This document shows positions 35,501-44,223 of a DNA stretch of 64,000 bases, piece by piece; position 1 is the stretch's first letter; every line of letters begins with the position of its first letter. The stretch lies in the NCBI GenBank assembly GCA_029202445.1, contig CP119321.1, positions 2,604,001-2,668,000 on the forward strand, read 5' to 3'. A program made the translations under genes and the position numbers. This stretch comes from Candidatus Microbacterium phytovorans (GTDB lineage: Bacteria > Actinomycetota > Actinomycetes > Actinomycetales > Microbacteriaceae). The notes below the pieces were generated by a model that was not told the origin of the DNA, did not search any database, and was given only the letters and a program-made list of their open reading frames with translations.

Positions 35501-35813
35501 GGGTGATGCTGTCGACGAACGCGAAGGCCTCGTCGACGACGCCCTCCCACAGGTCGGCGGAGGCGTCGGGCACGAGCACCCACTCGCGCATCGCCCGCTC
35601 GCGCATGATCATGCGCTCGGCGCGGCCCGTGGCATCCAGCTCGGTGACCCGCGCTTCGGGGAGCTTCGCGATGATCCCCGACTTCACGCGGAAGGCGAAG
35701 ATCTTGCCGCGGATGCGGAGTCCTTCGCTTCCGAACATGGGACCGATGTCGACGCCCTCGCGTCGCAGGTGTGCGGCGGCGAGGGCGTCGAACAGCTCGT
35801 CGGGCGAGGTCAT
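35490..35813 (-). CDS. TfoX N-terminal domain family protein
   Basis: 107 residues. PMFGSEGLRIRGKIFAFRVK and a helical N-terminus (DELFDALAAAHLRREGVDIG) match the TfoX_N fold, named from a Haemophilus competence regulator; most Gram-positive members are small stand-alone proteins of unknown role. ATG 35813 is used; CATACT lies 6 nt upstream. The C-terminus (SITPGR) ends inside the CAACGACCG repeat, where the CGTTGA of the repeat gives the stop codon. It follows the C25 protease gene by 15 bp. Confidence 0.78.
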   Translation of the reverse strand: MTSPDELFDALAAAHLRREGVDIGPMFGSEGLRIRGKIFAFRVKSGIIAKLPEARVTELDATGRAERMIMRERAMREWVLVPDASADLWEGVVDEAFAFVDSITPGR

Positions 35814-35828
35814 GCCGTCAGTATGGCG

Positions 35829-38828
35829 TCACCCGTCCCGTCCGGCCAGCTCCAGGACCGAGACGGCGGCGTCGCCGTGGGATGCCGTGACCTCCACGGC
35901 GCGTCCCCGCAGTTTCCGCGGCAGCTTCGCGATGCCGTCGGCATCCGTCTCCAGCACGACCTCCTCGCCGTGACCGTCGACGGCTCGCACGTGGACGAGC
36001 GCTCCTTCGACCGGTCCGGGGTCTCCCGGCCGCCCGGGGACCGGCTCGGCCCGCTCGATCGTGACCCGGAGGAGTCCGTGCCCCAGGTCCGCCTCGAGGA
36101 CCAGCCGCGGGAAGGCGGCGCGGTAGACGCGCAGTTCGGGGTCTCCCAGCAGGTTGAGGCTGAAGATCTGCCACCGGTCGTAACCCGACCAGTAGCCGGT
36201 CGACCCGAAGACGCCCACGCGGCTGTCGTTGAGGAGTCCGAGGTGCCGCGTGGAGGCGAGGCGGTGGAAGAACGCCCGCTGGAAGTCGTCGCCCACGCCG
36301 ATCCACGAGAACCTCGTGTTGCCGACGTAGCCGACGGCGCCGCCCGCGCCGTTGAGCAGCAGCGCCTCTCCCATGGCGTCACTCGCGTCGAACCCGTTCG
36401 TGAGGCACGAGTCGGCGTAGCCGATGAAGCCCGGGGTGCCGTTGCGGAGCGCGGCGGCCATGCCCGTGCTGAGGTGCGCGACGCCCGACTGGCTGCCGTG
36501 TCCCGACAGCGACACGAGGTGCGGTGCGGCATCGAGCCCGCCGCGCAGGCCCGACTCCGTCAGGTACTGCACGGGCGCCGACCAGCGGTCGAACCACGAC
36601 AGGTCGCGCTCGTCCTCGTAGTGCCGCGAGAACCGGTCGATGCCGGGCACCTCGCTGCGGATCTGCTTCCGCAGCCGCTCCTGGTCGGCCATCGACCCTT
36701 CGGCCCCCTGCGGGTTGAACTCGTACGCCTGCGGTGCCCGCTCGGCCGCGGCGCCGTGCACGACGATCCACGGGCTCGGCACCGGGAAGGTCAGCGTCGT
36801 GAAGAACAGCGGGATGCGGATGGCGCTCGGTCGCGCGTCGGTCGCCGACATCGCGTAATACCAGCCGCGCACGGATGCCGACGGGTCGGTCTTGAAGGGC
36901 AGTTCGCGCCGATCGGTCTCGGTGATCCGGGCGATGAGGTCCCACGTGTAGTCCGCGGGCGCGGCGGTGAGCTTCAACAGCGCCCGGTTCTGACCCGCCT
37001 GGGTGACGAACTGGTTGTCACCGGGCGTGGCGGCGGCGGTCGGCCACAGGAAGGTGCGTCCGCCCCAGTCGGACGACACGAGGACCATACGGCGCGGCCA
37101 GTCGCGGTCGGCCAGCAGCCCCCACACGCCCCCGGCTCGTTCGTAGGCGAGCGTCTTGTCGACGAACACCGCCGCCTGGGCGGCATCCTCCACGGGAGCA
37201 CGCCCGACGCTCAGGTCGGTGCGCAGCACGACGCCGTCGATGTCGGTGCCGTCGGCGTGGTTCTGCCCGTAGAGGCCGTTGCCCGCGGCATCCCACGCGT
37301 GCTCCGGCACGTACACCCAGGGGAGCGTGAAGGAGAAGAACCCGATGTCGATGCGCCTGGTGCCGATGAGGAAGCTCGACAGGCTCGCGTAGTAGAAGTC
37401 GGTGGGGATCGTGTTCCACGCGTACAGGAACTGCAGCGGTGTCGCGACGAGGCTCTGCGGTCCCTCGACGCGGATCCACTCGGTGGGAGTGGCGCTCCGG
37501 GTCGCGTAGTCGTCGCCGGTGGTGAAGTACCAGCCGGGCGACGCGCTGCCCGACGTTCCGGCGGCGTCGTACGGGATGAGGGTGCCGTCGCTGATGCGGG
37601 TGAGCCGGTTGTCGACGCTGTTGCCCCACCAGTCGCCGAGCGCCTGCGCGTGGATGCGGAGGTGCGCGCCCGTCCAGAAGCTCTGCCCGTTGTCGGGCTT
37701 CGCGTTCGTGCCGACGGCAACCGTGCCGAGCATGCCGCCGGCAGCCTGCCGGGCGGGCACGATCGAGACGTCGCCGCCCACGAGCAGCCACGAGATTCCC
37801 CAGTCCTGCCGCTTCGCGACGAGGAACCTCCGGATGACCTCGGCGAGGTCGCGGGAGCCCGTGCGGAAGTCGCCCCAGCGCCCGTCGAGGATCTCGGTGA
37901 TCGTGACCACGCGGGCCGTGATGCCCCGCGCGCGCTTGGCCTGAGCGAGCCGCTCGAACTGCGCGACGACGCCGGGTCGCGGCGCTCCGCGCGTGAGCGT
38001 CATCGGATTCCACGTGTAGTCGTCGGTGACGATGACGTACGCGGAGGGGAACTCGAACCGCGGCCAGTCGAGCTCGATCTTCCCGACGACCTCAGGGTTC
38101 AGCACCGAACCGCGGACGACGTCGCGTAAGCGCACGCTCTCCGTCTCGGTCACGGGGAGCGCCTCCGGCAGGAGCTGCAGTCGCTGCTCGTCGAACGCGT
38201 CGCCGAACCGCTCGCGGAACTCGGCGGCGGCCGCCTCCCGGTCGTCGATGGCGGGCTCGGGGCCGAACTGCACCGTGACGGTGACCGCGGTGCACAACTC
38301 GAGCACGGCTTTACGGGTCATCCGCACGGGCGAGATCTCGATCACGGCGATGCGGATGCCGCCGACCGTCTCGATCCCGGCCGATCGCACGACGGGCGGC
38401 GGCTCCTCGGCGGCGGCGAGGTAGGCGTCGACGTCGGGCGGCACGATCGGCGGGGCCGGGAAACCCGAGTCGATGGGTGCGCGGTCTTCGCGGCGGCAGC
38501 TGCAGTCGGCGTCGCAGTGCACGTGGGTTATGCGGGCGGCGGGCCGGGCGTGCTGCGCGGGAGCGACGAAGGTCAGCCCTCGTGTCGCGCGCGTCCATTT
38601 CTCGCGCTCCACCGTCAGGCCGATCGGCCACTGACCGTCGGGCGCGGCGATCCGCACCCGCGTGACGGGCAGGGCGGGATGGCCGGGCGCTCCGCCGGTG
38701 GCGAAGTCCGTCAGTCGGACGACGACGCCCAGCGGCGTCTCCGTGAGGCTGAGGTCGTCCCGATCGACGGTGACCGTGAACGTGGTCGAGCGGTCGTCGG
38801 GCTGGTCGCGGTGCAGTTCGGTGCGCAT
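35829..38828 (-). CDS. Gingipain-like (peptidase C25, clan CD) cysteine protease homologue, 999 residues
   Basis: The C-terminal half holds a caspase-like domain with the C25 dyad: H777 in LVSLSGHGSQSGVAH and C808 in IGYADSCLTNGFDASDAMGE, 31 residues apart as in gingipains. SAYVIVTDDYTWNPM marks the start of the fold and LLGDPELRVYR its end, a C25 C-terminal motif; a roughly 100-residue beta-rich tail follows. The first 230 residues are beta-rich with a CDADCSCR cysteine cluster. No signal peptide, lipobox or membrane helix is visible, unusual for this family. ATG 38828 has ACGGAG upstream. It is divergent from a PadR-MFS operon. Substrate unknown. Confidence 0.82.
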   Translation of the reverse strand: MRTELHRDQPDDRSTTFTVTVDRDDLSLTETPLGVVVRLTDFATGGAPGHPALPVTRVRIAAPDGQWPIGLTVEREKWTRATRGLTFVAPAQHARPAARITHVHCDADCSCRREDRAPIDSGFPAPPIVPPDVDAYLAAAEEPPPVVRSAGIETVGGIRIAVIEISPVRMTRKAVLELCTAVTVTVQFGPEPAIDDREAAAAEFRERFGDAFDEQRLQLLPEALPVTETESVRLRDVVRGSVLNPEVVGKIELDWPRFEFPSAYVIVTDDYTWNPMTLTRGAPRPGVVAQFERLAQAKRARGITARVVTITEILDGRWGDFRTGSRDLAEVIRRFLVAKRQDWGISWLLVGGDVSIVPARQAAGGMLGTVAVGTNAKPDNGQSFWTGAHLRIHAQALGDWWGNSVDNRLTRISDGTLIPYDAAGTSGSASPGWYFTTGDDYATRSATPTEWIRVEGPQSLVATPLQFLYAWNTIPTDFYYASLSSFLIGTRRIDIGFFSFTLPWVYVPEHAWDAAGNGLYGQNHADGTDIDGVVLRTDLSVGRAPVEDAAQAAVFVDKTLAYERAGGVWGLLADRDWPRRMVLVSSDWGGRTFLWPTAAATPGDNQFVTQAGQNRALLKLTAAPADYTWDLIARITETDRRELPFKTDPSASVRGWYYAMSATDARPSAIRIPLFFTTLTFPVPSPWIVVHGAAAERAPQAYEFNPQGAEGSMADQERLRKQIRSEVPGIDRFSRHYEDERDLSWFDRWSAPVQYLTESGLRGGLDAAPHLVSLSGHGSQSGVAHLSTGMAAALRNGTPGFIGYADSCLTNGFDASDAMGEALLLNGAGGAVGYVGNTRFSWIGVGDDFQRAFFHRLASTRHLGLLNDSRVGVFGSTGYWSGYDRWQIFSLNLLGDPELRVYRAAFPRLVLEADLGHGLLRVTIERAEPVPGRPGDPGPVEGALVHVRAVDGHGEEVVLETDADGIAKLPRKLRGRAVEVTASHGDAAVSVLELAGRDG

Positions 38829-38921
38829 GAGCGGCTCCGTTTCGCGAAGTGGAGGCGGCCATCGCCTCGACAGTGAGGAGCGCGGTCGGTGCCGGCTGAT
38901 ACCGATGTCGGAGTTTCGGTA

Positions 38922-38940
38922 TATAGTCCATGTGGACTAT
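38922..38940. promoter_or_regulatory. Perfect palindromic operator between the C25 protease and padR genes
   Basis: ATAGTCCATGTGGACTAT (38923-38940) is a perfect 18-bp palindrome with 8-bp arms. TATAGT (38922-38927) could be a -10 for the padR side. The only regulator next to it is PadR, so it is probably the PadR operator and may control both directions. Confidence 0.7.
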
Positions 38941-39005
38941 TCGACGGACGATCTTCCGCCGGAGAAAAGCGCGCGGACGACGCGACAGCACTTCGGGGAG
39001 GCGAC

Positions 39006-39659
39006 ATGACGGATGCCGTGAGCACCGCCTCGGCGCGGCGCACCCTCACCCTGACGCCCCTGGGAGTGGTGGTCCTGGGTCTGCTCCGCGAGCGCGACAT
39101 GCACCCGTATCAGATGCTGCGGCTCATGCAGCAGCGCCGCGACGACCGGCTCGTCGGCTGCTCGCGCGGCACGCTGTACCACACCGTCGCCCGGCTCGAA
39201 CGGCACGGACTGGTCGAGGAGGTCGGCGTCGATCGCGACGGAAACCGTCCCGAACGCACGACCTACGCCGTGACGGATGCCGGTCGCGCCGCGGCCGACG
39301 ACTGGGTGCGCGCCCGGCTGCCGCGGATCGACGGCATCCTCGAGTTCCGCGTCGCGCTCGGTGAGGCGCACGACCTGCCGCGCGCCGAGGTGGCGGCGCT
39401 CCTGTCCGAACGGCGCACCGCGCTGAGCGCGTATCGCGACGAGCTCCGCGCGGGCCTCGCCGGCGCCGCGAGCCGTCAGGTGCCCGCGCAGTTCCTCGTC
39501 GAGCTCGATCGCGAAGAGCACGTCCTCGCGGCCGACCTCGCCTGGCTCGACGGGTTCCTCACCCGCCTGGCCGACCCCGACATCCCCTGGGGCGTGCACG
39601 AAGTGCCCGTCGCCACCATGGCCCGACTCGCGGCCTTCAGAGAGAGTGTGATCGCATGA
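39006..39659 (+). CDS. PadR-family transcriptional regulator of an MFS efflux operon
   Basis: 217 residues. The N-terminal winged helix is TPLGVVVLGLLRERDMHPYQ, MLRLMQQRRDDRLVGCSRGT, then LYHTVARLERHGLVEEVGVD and a wing ERTTYAVTDAGRAAADDW. The C-terminal helical domain (PadR_C / Vir_act_alpha_C type) dimerises. ATG 39006 is chosen for GGGGAGG 5 nt upstream; a 39-residue upstream extension crosses the operator and is rejected. The stop overlaps the MFS start (ATGA at 39656), so PadR likely controls the pump and senses its substrate. Confidence 0.9.
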   Translation: MTDAVSTASARRTLTLTPLGVVVLGLLRERDMHPYQMLRLMQQRRDDRLVGCSRGTLYHTVARLERHGLVEEVGVDRDGNRPERTTYAVTDAGRAAADDWVRARLPRIDGILEFRVALGEAHDLPRAEVAALLSERRTALSAYRDELRAGLAGAASRQVPAQFLVELDREEHVLAADLAWLDGFLTRLADPDIPWGVHEVPVATMARLAAFRESVIA

Positions 39660-41179
39660 CCGATCCTTCGACGGCATCCCGTCCCGACTCGGCGCCCCGC
39701 CCGGAGGCGGCACCCGCCCCGGAGACGCCCGCCCGCAGCCCCTGGCCCGCCCTGTGGGCGCTGGTCATCGGGTTCTTCATGATCCTCGTCGACACGACGA
39801 TCGTCTCGGTCGCCAACCCCGCCATCAAGGCGGCCCTCGACCCCGCGACGAACAACCTCGACAACGTCGTGTGGGTCACGTCGGCCTACCTGCTGACCTA
39901 CGCCGTGCCGCTCCTGATCACGGGGCGCCTCGGCGACCGGTTCGGCCCGAAGAACATCTACCTCATCGGGCTCGCGATCTTCACGCTCGCGTCGCTGTGG
40001 TGCGGACTCTCCGGCACGCTCGAGATGCTCATCGCGGCGCGTGCCGTGCAGGGCCTCGGCGCCGCCCTCATGACCCCGCAGACCATGGCCGTCATCACGC
40101 GCACCTTCCCCGCGACGCGCCGCGGCGCGGCGATGGGCCTGTGGGGCGCGACCGCCGGCATGGCGACGCTCGTCGGCCCGCTCGCTGGCGGCCTGCTCGT
40201 CGACGGGCTCGGCTGGCAGTGGATCTTCTTCATCAACCTCCCCGTCGGCGTCATCGGCTTCGTGCTCGCGTGGATCCTCGTGCCGTCGCTCGAGACCCAC
40301 CCGCACCGCTTCGACTTCGTGGGCGTCGTGCTCAGCGCCGTGGCCCTCTTCCTCATCGTCTTCGGGCTGCAGGAGGGCGAGAAGTTCGCCTGGACCACCT
40401 GGATCTGGCTCATGATCGGAGCCGGCGTCGTCGTGCTCGGCATCTTCATCTGGACGCAGGCGCGCACCCGCAGCGAGCCCCTCGTGCCGCTCGAGCTCTT
40501 CGCGAACCGCAACTTCTCGATCTCGAACCTCACGATCGCGGCCGTCGGCTTCACCGTCACGAGCATGTCGCTGCCGCTCATGTTCTTCGTGCAGCTCGCC
40601 CGGGGACTCACGCCCACCGAGTCGGCGCTGCTGCTCATCCCGATGGCGGTGCTGTCGGGGGTGCTCGCGCCGTTCGCGGGCAAGCTCCTCGACCGGTCCG
40701 ACCCGCGGCTCCTGCTCGTGCCCGGACTGCTGCTGGTCGCGACGTCGCTCTTCTGGTACTCGTCGCTCATGAACGTCGACACGGAGATCTGGATGTTCCT
40801 GCTCCCGTCGGCGCTCATGGGAATCGGCAACGCGGGCATGTGGGGTCCGCTCGCCACCACCGCCACGCGCGACCTGCCGCCACGCCAGGCCGGCGCCGGC
40901 GCGGGCATCTACAACACCACGCGCACCGTGGGCTCCGTGATCGGATCGGCCGCGATCGCCGCCGTCATGCAGTCGCGGCTCTCCGCCCACCTGCCCGGTG
41001 CCTCCGACGCCACGAGCGGCTTCGGCGAGGGCGCCCTGCCCCCGTTCGTGGTCGACGGCTTCTCGGCGGCCATGTCGGAGGCGATCCTCGTTCCCGCGGG
41101 CGTCATCCTCATCGGCGTCGTGGCCGTACTGTTCCTGCGCCGACCGGCATCCGTCGCCGCGCCCGCCCCGCGCCGCTGA
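39656..41179 (+). CDS. MFS transporter, DHA2 (EmrB/QacA) 14-TMS drug efflux type
   Basis: 507 residues with about 14 transmembrane helices after a Pro/Ala-rich 30-residue tail. LVDTTIVSVANPAIKAAL is the DHA2 motif D1, TGRLGDRFGPKNIYLIG motif A, RAVQGLGAALMTPQTMA motif B and MGLWGATAGMATLVGPLAGG motif C, the antiporter motif of exporters. The coupled PadR gene points to inducible efflux of a toxic aromatic or antibiotic-like compound. It is the second gene of the padR operon; the purD gene is convergent. Confidence 0.92.
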   Translation: MTDPSTASRPDSAPRPEAAPAPETPARSPWPALWALVIGFFMILVDTTIVSVANPAIKAALDPATNNLDNVVWVTSAYLLTYAVPLLITGRLGDRFGPKNIYLIGLAIFTLASLWCGLSGTLEMLIAARAVQGLGAALMTPQTMAVITRTFPATRRGAAMGLWGATAGMATLVGPLAGGLLVDGLGWQWIFFINLPVGVIGFVLAWILVPSLETHPHRFDFVGVVLSAVALFLIVFGLQEGEKFAWTTWIWLMIGAGVVVLGIFIWTQARTRSEPLVPLELFANRNFSISNLTIAAVGFTVTSMSLPLMFFVQLARGLTPTESALLLIPMAVLSGVLAPFAGKLLDRSDPRLLLVPGLLLVATSLFWYSSLMNVDTEIWMFLLPSALMGIGNAGMWGPLATTATRDLPPRQAGAGAGIYNTTRTVGSVIGSAAIAAVMQSRLSAHLPGASDATSGFGEGALPPFVVDGFSAAMSEAILVPAGVILIGVVAVLFLRRPASVAAPAPRR

Positions 41180-41200
41180 CGCGCGGGCGGGAGCGGCGCG

Positions 41201-42472
41201 TCAGTCGGCGACGCGGGCGGCGATGTCGGTGCGGTGGTGCGAGCCCTCCAGCGAGATCTCGCCCAGCGCGCGATAGGCGCGCTCCCGCGCCTGCGAGAAC
41301 GTGTTGCCGAGCGCCACGACGTTGAGCACGCGGCCGCCGGTCGCGACGAGGCCGCCGTCGCGCTCGGCCGTGGCCGCATGCGCGAGGTGCACGCCGTCGA
41401 CGGATGCCGCGGCATCCAGTCCCGTCAGAACGCGCCCCGTGACGGGAGCCTCCGGGTATCCCTCGCTCGCGAGCACGACCGTCACCGCGACCGCCTCGGC
41501 GAACGCCGGCGACGGCTCGTCCTCGAGCGTGCCCGACGCCGCCGCGAGCAGCAGGCTCGACAGCGGAGTCACGAGACGCGCGAGCACCACCTGGGTCTCG
41601 GGGTCGCCGAAGCGCGCGTTGAACTCGATGACCTTGATGCCCTGCTCCGTCAGGATGAGCCCGGCATAGAGCAGGCCGATGAAGGGGGTGCCCTCGGCAT
41701 CCAACTGGCGGACGACGGGTTCGGCGACCGTGCGGGTGACCTCGGCGACGAACTCCTCCTCGCCGCCGAACGCCCCCGCCAGCCACGGCAGCGGCGAGTA
41801 CGCGCCCATGCCGCCGGTGTTCGGACCGGCGTCGCCGTCGTAAGCCCGCTTGAAGTCCTGCGCCGGGCTGAGCGCCCGCACGGTGTCGCCGTCGGACACG
41901 AAGAAGAGCGACACCTCGGGCCCACTCAGGAACTCCTCGACCAGGATCGGACCGGTCGGCAGATACGTCTCGGCGTGGGCGAGCGCGGCGTCGCGATCCG
42001 ACGTCACGATCACGCCCTTGCCCGCCGCGAGCCCATCGGCCTTCACGACGTACGGGGCGCCGTACTCGTCGATCGCGGCGGCCACCTCGTCGCGCGAATG
42101 CGCGCGCGTGGCACGACCGGTCGGAACGCCCGCGGCATCCATCACCCGCTTCGCGAACGCCTTGGAGCCCTCCAGCTGCGCCGCCGCCTTGCCGGGACCG
42201 AACACGGGGATGCCGCGCTCGCGCAGCGCGTCGGCCACGCCCGCCACCAGAGGCGCTTCGGGCCCGATGATGACGAGGTCGATCGCCTCGGTGTTGGCGT
42301 ACTCCGTGACGGCGGCGGGGGAGTTCGCGTCGAGCCCCGGTACCAGGGCCGCATCGGCGGCGATGCCCGCATTGCCGGGAGCCGCGAAGAGTTCGTGACC
42401 GGCATCCTCGGCCTTCAGGGCGAGCAGGATGGCGTGCTCACGAGCACCGGAACCGAGGACGAGGATGCGCAC
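41201..42472 (-). CDS. purD: Phosphoribosylamine-glycine ligase
   Basis: 423 residues, an ATP-grasp enzyme making GAR from phosphoribosylamine and glycine, the second step of de novo purine synthesis. The N-terminus [54 protein letters not shown] (ATP-binding), [11 protein letters not shown] and [14 protein letters not shown] are all diagnostic. GTG 42472 lies exactly 6 nt after TAGGCT (42484-42479), supporting a leaderless transcript. It is convergent with the MFS gene and divergent from the SCP2-like gene. Confidence 0.95.
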   Translation of the reverse strand: MRILVLGSGAREHAILLALKAEDAGHELFAAPGNAGIAADAALVPGLDANSPAAVTEYANTEAIDLVIIGPEAPLVAGVADALRERGIPVFGPGKAAAQLEGSKAFAKRVMDAAGVPTGRATRAHSRDEVAAAIDEYGAPYVVKADGLAAGKGVIVTSDRDAALAHAETYLPTGPILVEEFLSGPEVSLFFVSDGDTVRALSPAQDFKRAYDGDAGPNTGGMGAYSPLPWLAGAFGGEEEFVAEVTRTVAEPVVRQLDAEGTPFIGLLYAGLILTEQGIKVIEFNARFGDPETQVVLARLVTPLSSLLLAAASGTLEDEPSPAFAEAVAVTVVLASEGYPEAPVTGRVLTGLDAAASVDGVHLAHAATAERDGGLVATGGRVLNVVALGNTFSQARERAYRALGEISLEGSHHRTDIAARVAD

Positions 42473-42478
42473 CCGCCC

Positions 42479-42484
42479 AGCCTA
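42479..42484 (-). promoter_or_regulatory. -10 hexamer TAGGCT for purD, leaderless start
   Basis: TAGGCT on the minus strand, then GGGCGG, then GTG 42472. Spacing is six. Confidence 0.6.
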
Positions 42485-42516
42485 CCGAGGGGCCGCTCTC
42501 GACTCCCGTGTGTTCG

Positions 42517-42604
42517 TAACTCCTGCAATCCGTGTGCGTGCGCGCGTCGGCGCCGCGGAAATCCGAGGGCGGCCGGGTGGTACCCATCCGGATTGAAGGA
42601 GTTA
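42517..42604. repeat. Inverted-repeat element with AACTCC/GGAGTT ends (copy C)
   Basis: TAACTCCTGCAATCCG (42517-42532) pairs with CGGATTGAAGGAGTTA (42589-42604) in 15 of 16 positions; the centre is GC-rich. It lies between the divergent purD and SCP2-like promoters. It ends about 8 bp before the SCP2-like -10. Confidence 0.85.
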
Positions 42605-42612
42605 GCGACGGC

Positions 42613-42618
42613 TAGCCT
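42613..42618 (+). promoter_or_regulatory. -10 hexamer TAGCCT for the SCP2-like gene, leaderless start
   Basis: TAGCCT, then seven bases (GGACCAC), then ATG 42626. No ribosome site is visible. Confidence 0.55.
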
Positions 42619-42625
42619 GGACCAC

Positions 42626-42982
42626 ATGCCGCGCAAGATCAGCACCGACGAGGGCCGCGCCGCGCTCGCCGCCGTCGCGGCTGTCGATGCCCCCGCGCGC
42701 GCGGAGCTCGCGACCGCCGTGCGCTACCTGCTGCAGCTGCTCGCGGAGAAGGCCCCGGGCAACTCCGTCGAGGTGCGGGTGCCGCCCTTCGGTGCCGTCC
42801 AGGTGATCGAGGGTCCCCGGCACACCCGCGGTACCCCGCCGAACGTCGTCGAGACCGACGCGACCACCTGGATCGCCCTCGCGACGGGAACCCAGAGCTG
42901 GGCGGATGCCGTCGCCGCCGGCCGCATCCTCGCGTCCGGCACGCGCGCCGACCTCACTGCGGTGCTGCCCGTTCGCCCCTGA
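42626..42982 (+). CDS. Sterol carrier family (SCP2-like) small protein
   Basis: 118 residues. After a helical N-terminus ([20 protein letters not shown]) the body [40 protein letters not shown] and a final helix with RADLTAVLP resembles the C-terminal SCP2-like domain found in actinobacterial MDMPI/TIGR03083 proteins and stand-alone homologues often encoded near purine genes. It may bind a lipid or small ligand; no catalytic residues are recognised. ATG 42626 is supported by TAGCCT 7 nt upstream. Confidence 0.75.
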   Translation: MPRKISTDEGRAALAAVAAVDAPARAELATAVRYLLQLLAEKAPGNSVEVRVPPFGAVQVIEGPRHTRGTPPNVVETDATTWIALATGTQSWADAVAAGRILASGTRADLTAVLPVRP

Positions 42983-43026
42983 CCGACGCGGGCCCGCGAA
43001 GGCGCCCGGAGTGGGACAATGGAGGC

Positions 43027-43353
43027 ATGTCCCACGCCGAGCACCACATCGAGACGGCGCAGCTGCGCCGCAGCCCCCGCTACGGGCGTCTCATGGTGGC
43101 CGGCGGCGTCCTCGGCCTCGTCGTGGCGTTCGTGCTCACGCTCGCCTTCGACGGCACCCAGGTCAAGAGCGAGAACACGGGTGTCCTCTACTCGATGCCG
43201 CAGGTGCTCGGCTTCGTCGCGCTCATCTGCGTGCCCATCGGTGTCGCCCTCGGCGGCGCGGTCGCGCTGATCCTCGACCGGGTGGTGGGCCGCCGTACCC
43301 GCGAAGTGCGCATCGACCGCGAGACCGTCGTCGAGGGTCCCGACGCGTCCTGA
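43027..43353 (+). CDS. Conserved actinobacterial two-helix membrane protein
   Basis: 108 residues with two transmembrane helices (about residues 23-41, VAGGVLGLVVAFVLTLAF, and 60-83, VLGFVALICVPIGVALGGAV). The basic C-terminal tail RVVGRRTREVRIDRETV is cytosolic. This small family is common near purF/purM in Actinobacteria; no function is known to me. ATG 43027 is preceded by GGAGG at 2 nt and by GACAAT at 6 nt, so either a short leader or leaderless start is possible. The start overlaps a CATGTCCCAC half-site like those of the repeat arrays. Confidence 0.72.
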   Translation: MSHAEHHIETAQLRRSPRYGRLMVAGGVLGLVVAFVLTLAFDGTQVKSENTGVLYSMPQVLGFVALICVPIGVALGGAVALILDRVVGRRTREVRIDRETVVEGPDAS

Positions 43354-43356
43354 CGC

Positions 43357-43959
43357 TCAGGCGAGATCGGCGATGACCGGCGCGATTGCCGAGTCGAACG
43401 CCGCGACGTCGCCGCGCAGACCATCGGTCACGGCGACCGTGAGCGACCCGATCCACCACACGCCGCGCTGAGTGAGCGGCAGCACCTGCACGTTGAGTTC
43501 GAACGAGTGCGCTCGCCGGCCCACGTGTCGCTCGTGCTGGGCGATCGCGCTCGCGTACGCCCGGTACGAGGAGCCGCTGCCGAGCGCCGCCCGATAGCGC
43601 TCGTGGGCGTGACGCGCGACAGCGACGGCATCCGGTCCGTGCGGTGCGATCGCCGCTCTCAACTCGGCGAACCCCTCGGTGGGGAGGGCGATGAGCATCT
43701 CGAACCCGTCGACGAGGTCGAGCGGAACCGGCGACGGGTGCGCCTGCGGCTCGACCGTCATCTCCCAGAAGCTGCGCCACTGGCGTTCGAGTCCGGGGTC
43801 GCGGTCGAACTCCGACGCGTCGGGCGCGGGCACGCCGCGCAGCGGAGGCAGTTCCTCGGGGTAGCGCAGTCCCAGCACCTGTCGCAGGTAGAGCGCGACG
43901 AGCACCGGCATCCCGGCGTCTTCGCGCACGACCCACTCCGGTCCGGCGGCGGCGTTCAT
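43357..43959 (-). CDS. Conserved hypothetical protein (zinc-independent, no known domain)
   Basis: 200 residues, soluble, without cysteine and without signal peptide. Recognisable segments are YLRQVLGLRYPEELPPLRGV and SFELNVQVLPLTQRGVWWIG, followed by SLTVAVTDGLRGDVAAF. Nothing matches a domain I know. ATG 43959 is exactly 6 nt after TAGGAT (43971-43966). It is convergent with the small membrane protein gene (3-bp gap). The 240 bp between this gene and purM is GC-rich and Pro-codon-like (CCCGGCCCC runs) with no other signal seen. Confidence 0.65.
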   Translation of the reverse strand: MNAAAGPEWVVREDAGMPVLVALYLRQVLGLRYPEELPPLRGVPAPDASEFDRDPGLERQWRSFWEMTVEPQAHPSPVPLDLVDGFEMLIALPTEGFAELRAAIAPHGPDAVAVARHAHERYRAALGSGSSYRAYASAIAQHERHVGRRAHSFELNVQVLPLTQRGVWWIGSLTVAVTDGLRGDVAAFDSAIAPVIADLA

Positions 43960-43965
43960 GCCGCC

Positions 43966-43971
43966 ATCCTA
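43966..43971 (-). promoter_or_regulatory. -10 hexamer TAGGAT for the hypothetical protein, leaderless start
   Basis: TAGGAT on the minus strand, then GGCGGC, then ATG 43959. Confidence 0.55.
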
Positions 43972-44211
43972 GGGACCGACGCCCTCGTGGTGTTCCGCGT
44001 ACAGGCTGAATCGGTCGCGCGGGGCGCTGGAGGGCCGCAGATCGCCGGTTTTGCCTGTATGCGGCACGCGAGCGCCCGGTAGCCGCCACCCCACCCTGCC
44101 CCGATCCCGCCCCGGCCCCCGCACCCGGCCCCGGCGCCCACCCCCGTCCCGCCCCGGCGCCCGGCACCCGCCGGCCGACCGGCAGCGGCACCGGCACCGG
44201 CTGGGGGCCGG

Positions 44212-44217
44212 TAGGCT
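44212..44217 (+). promoter_or_regulatory. -10 hexamer TAGGCT for purM-purF, leaderless start
   Basis: TAGGCT, then six bases (GTGGGG), then GTG 44224. The in-frame GTG at 44218 touches the hexamer and is less likely to be the start. Confidence 0.6.
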
Positions 44218-44223
44218 GTGGGG

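Noticed and set aside
44000..44211. Gene in the GC-rich gap before purM
   Set aside because: Runs of CCGGCCCC-type sequence give proline-rich open frames but no domain or ribosome site.
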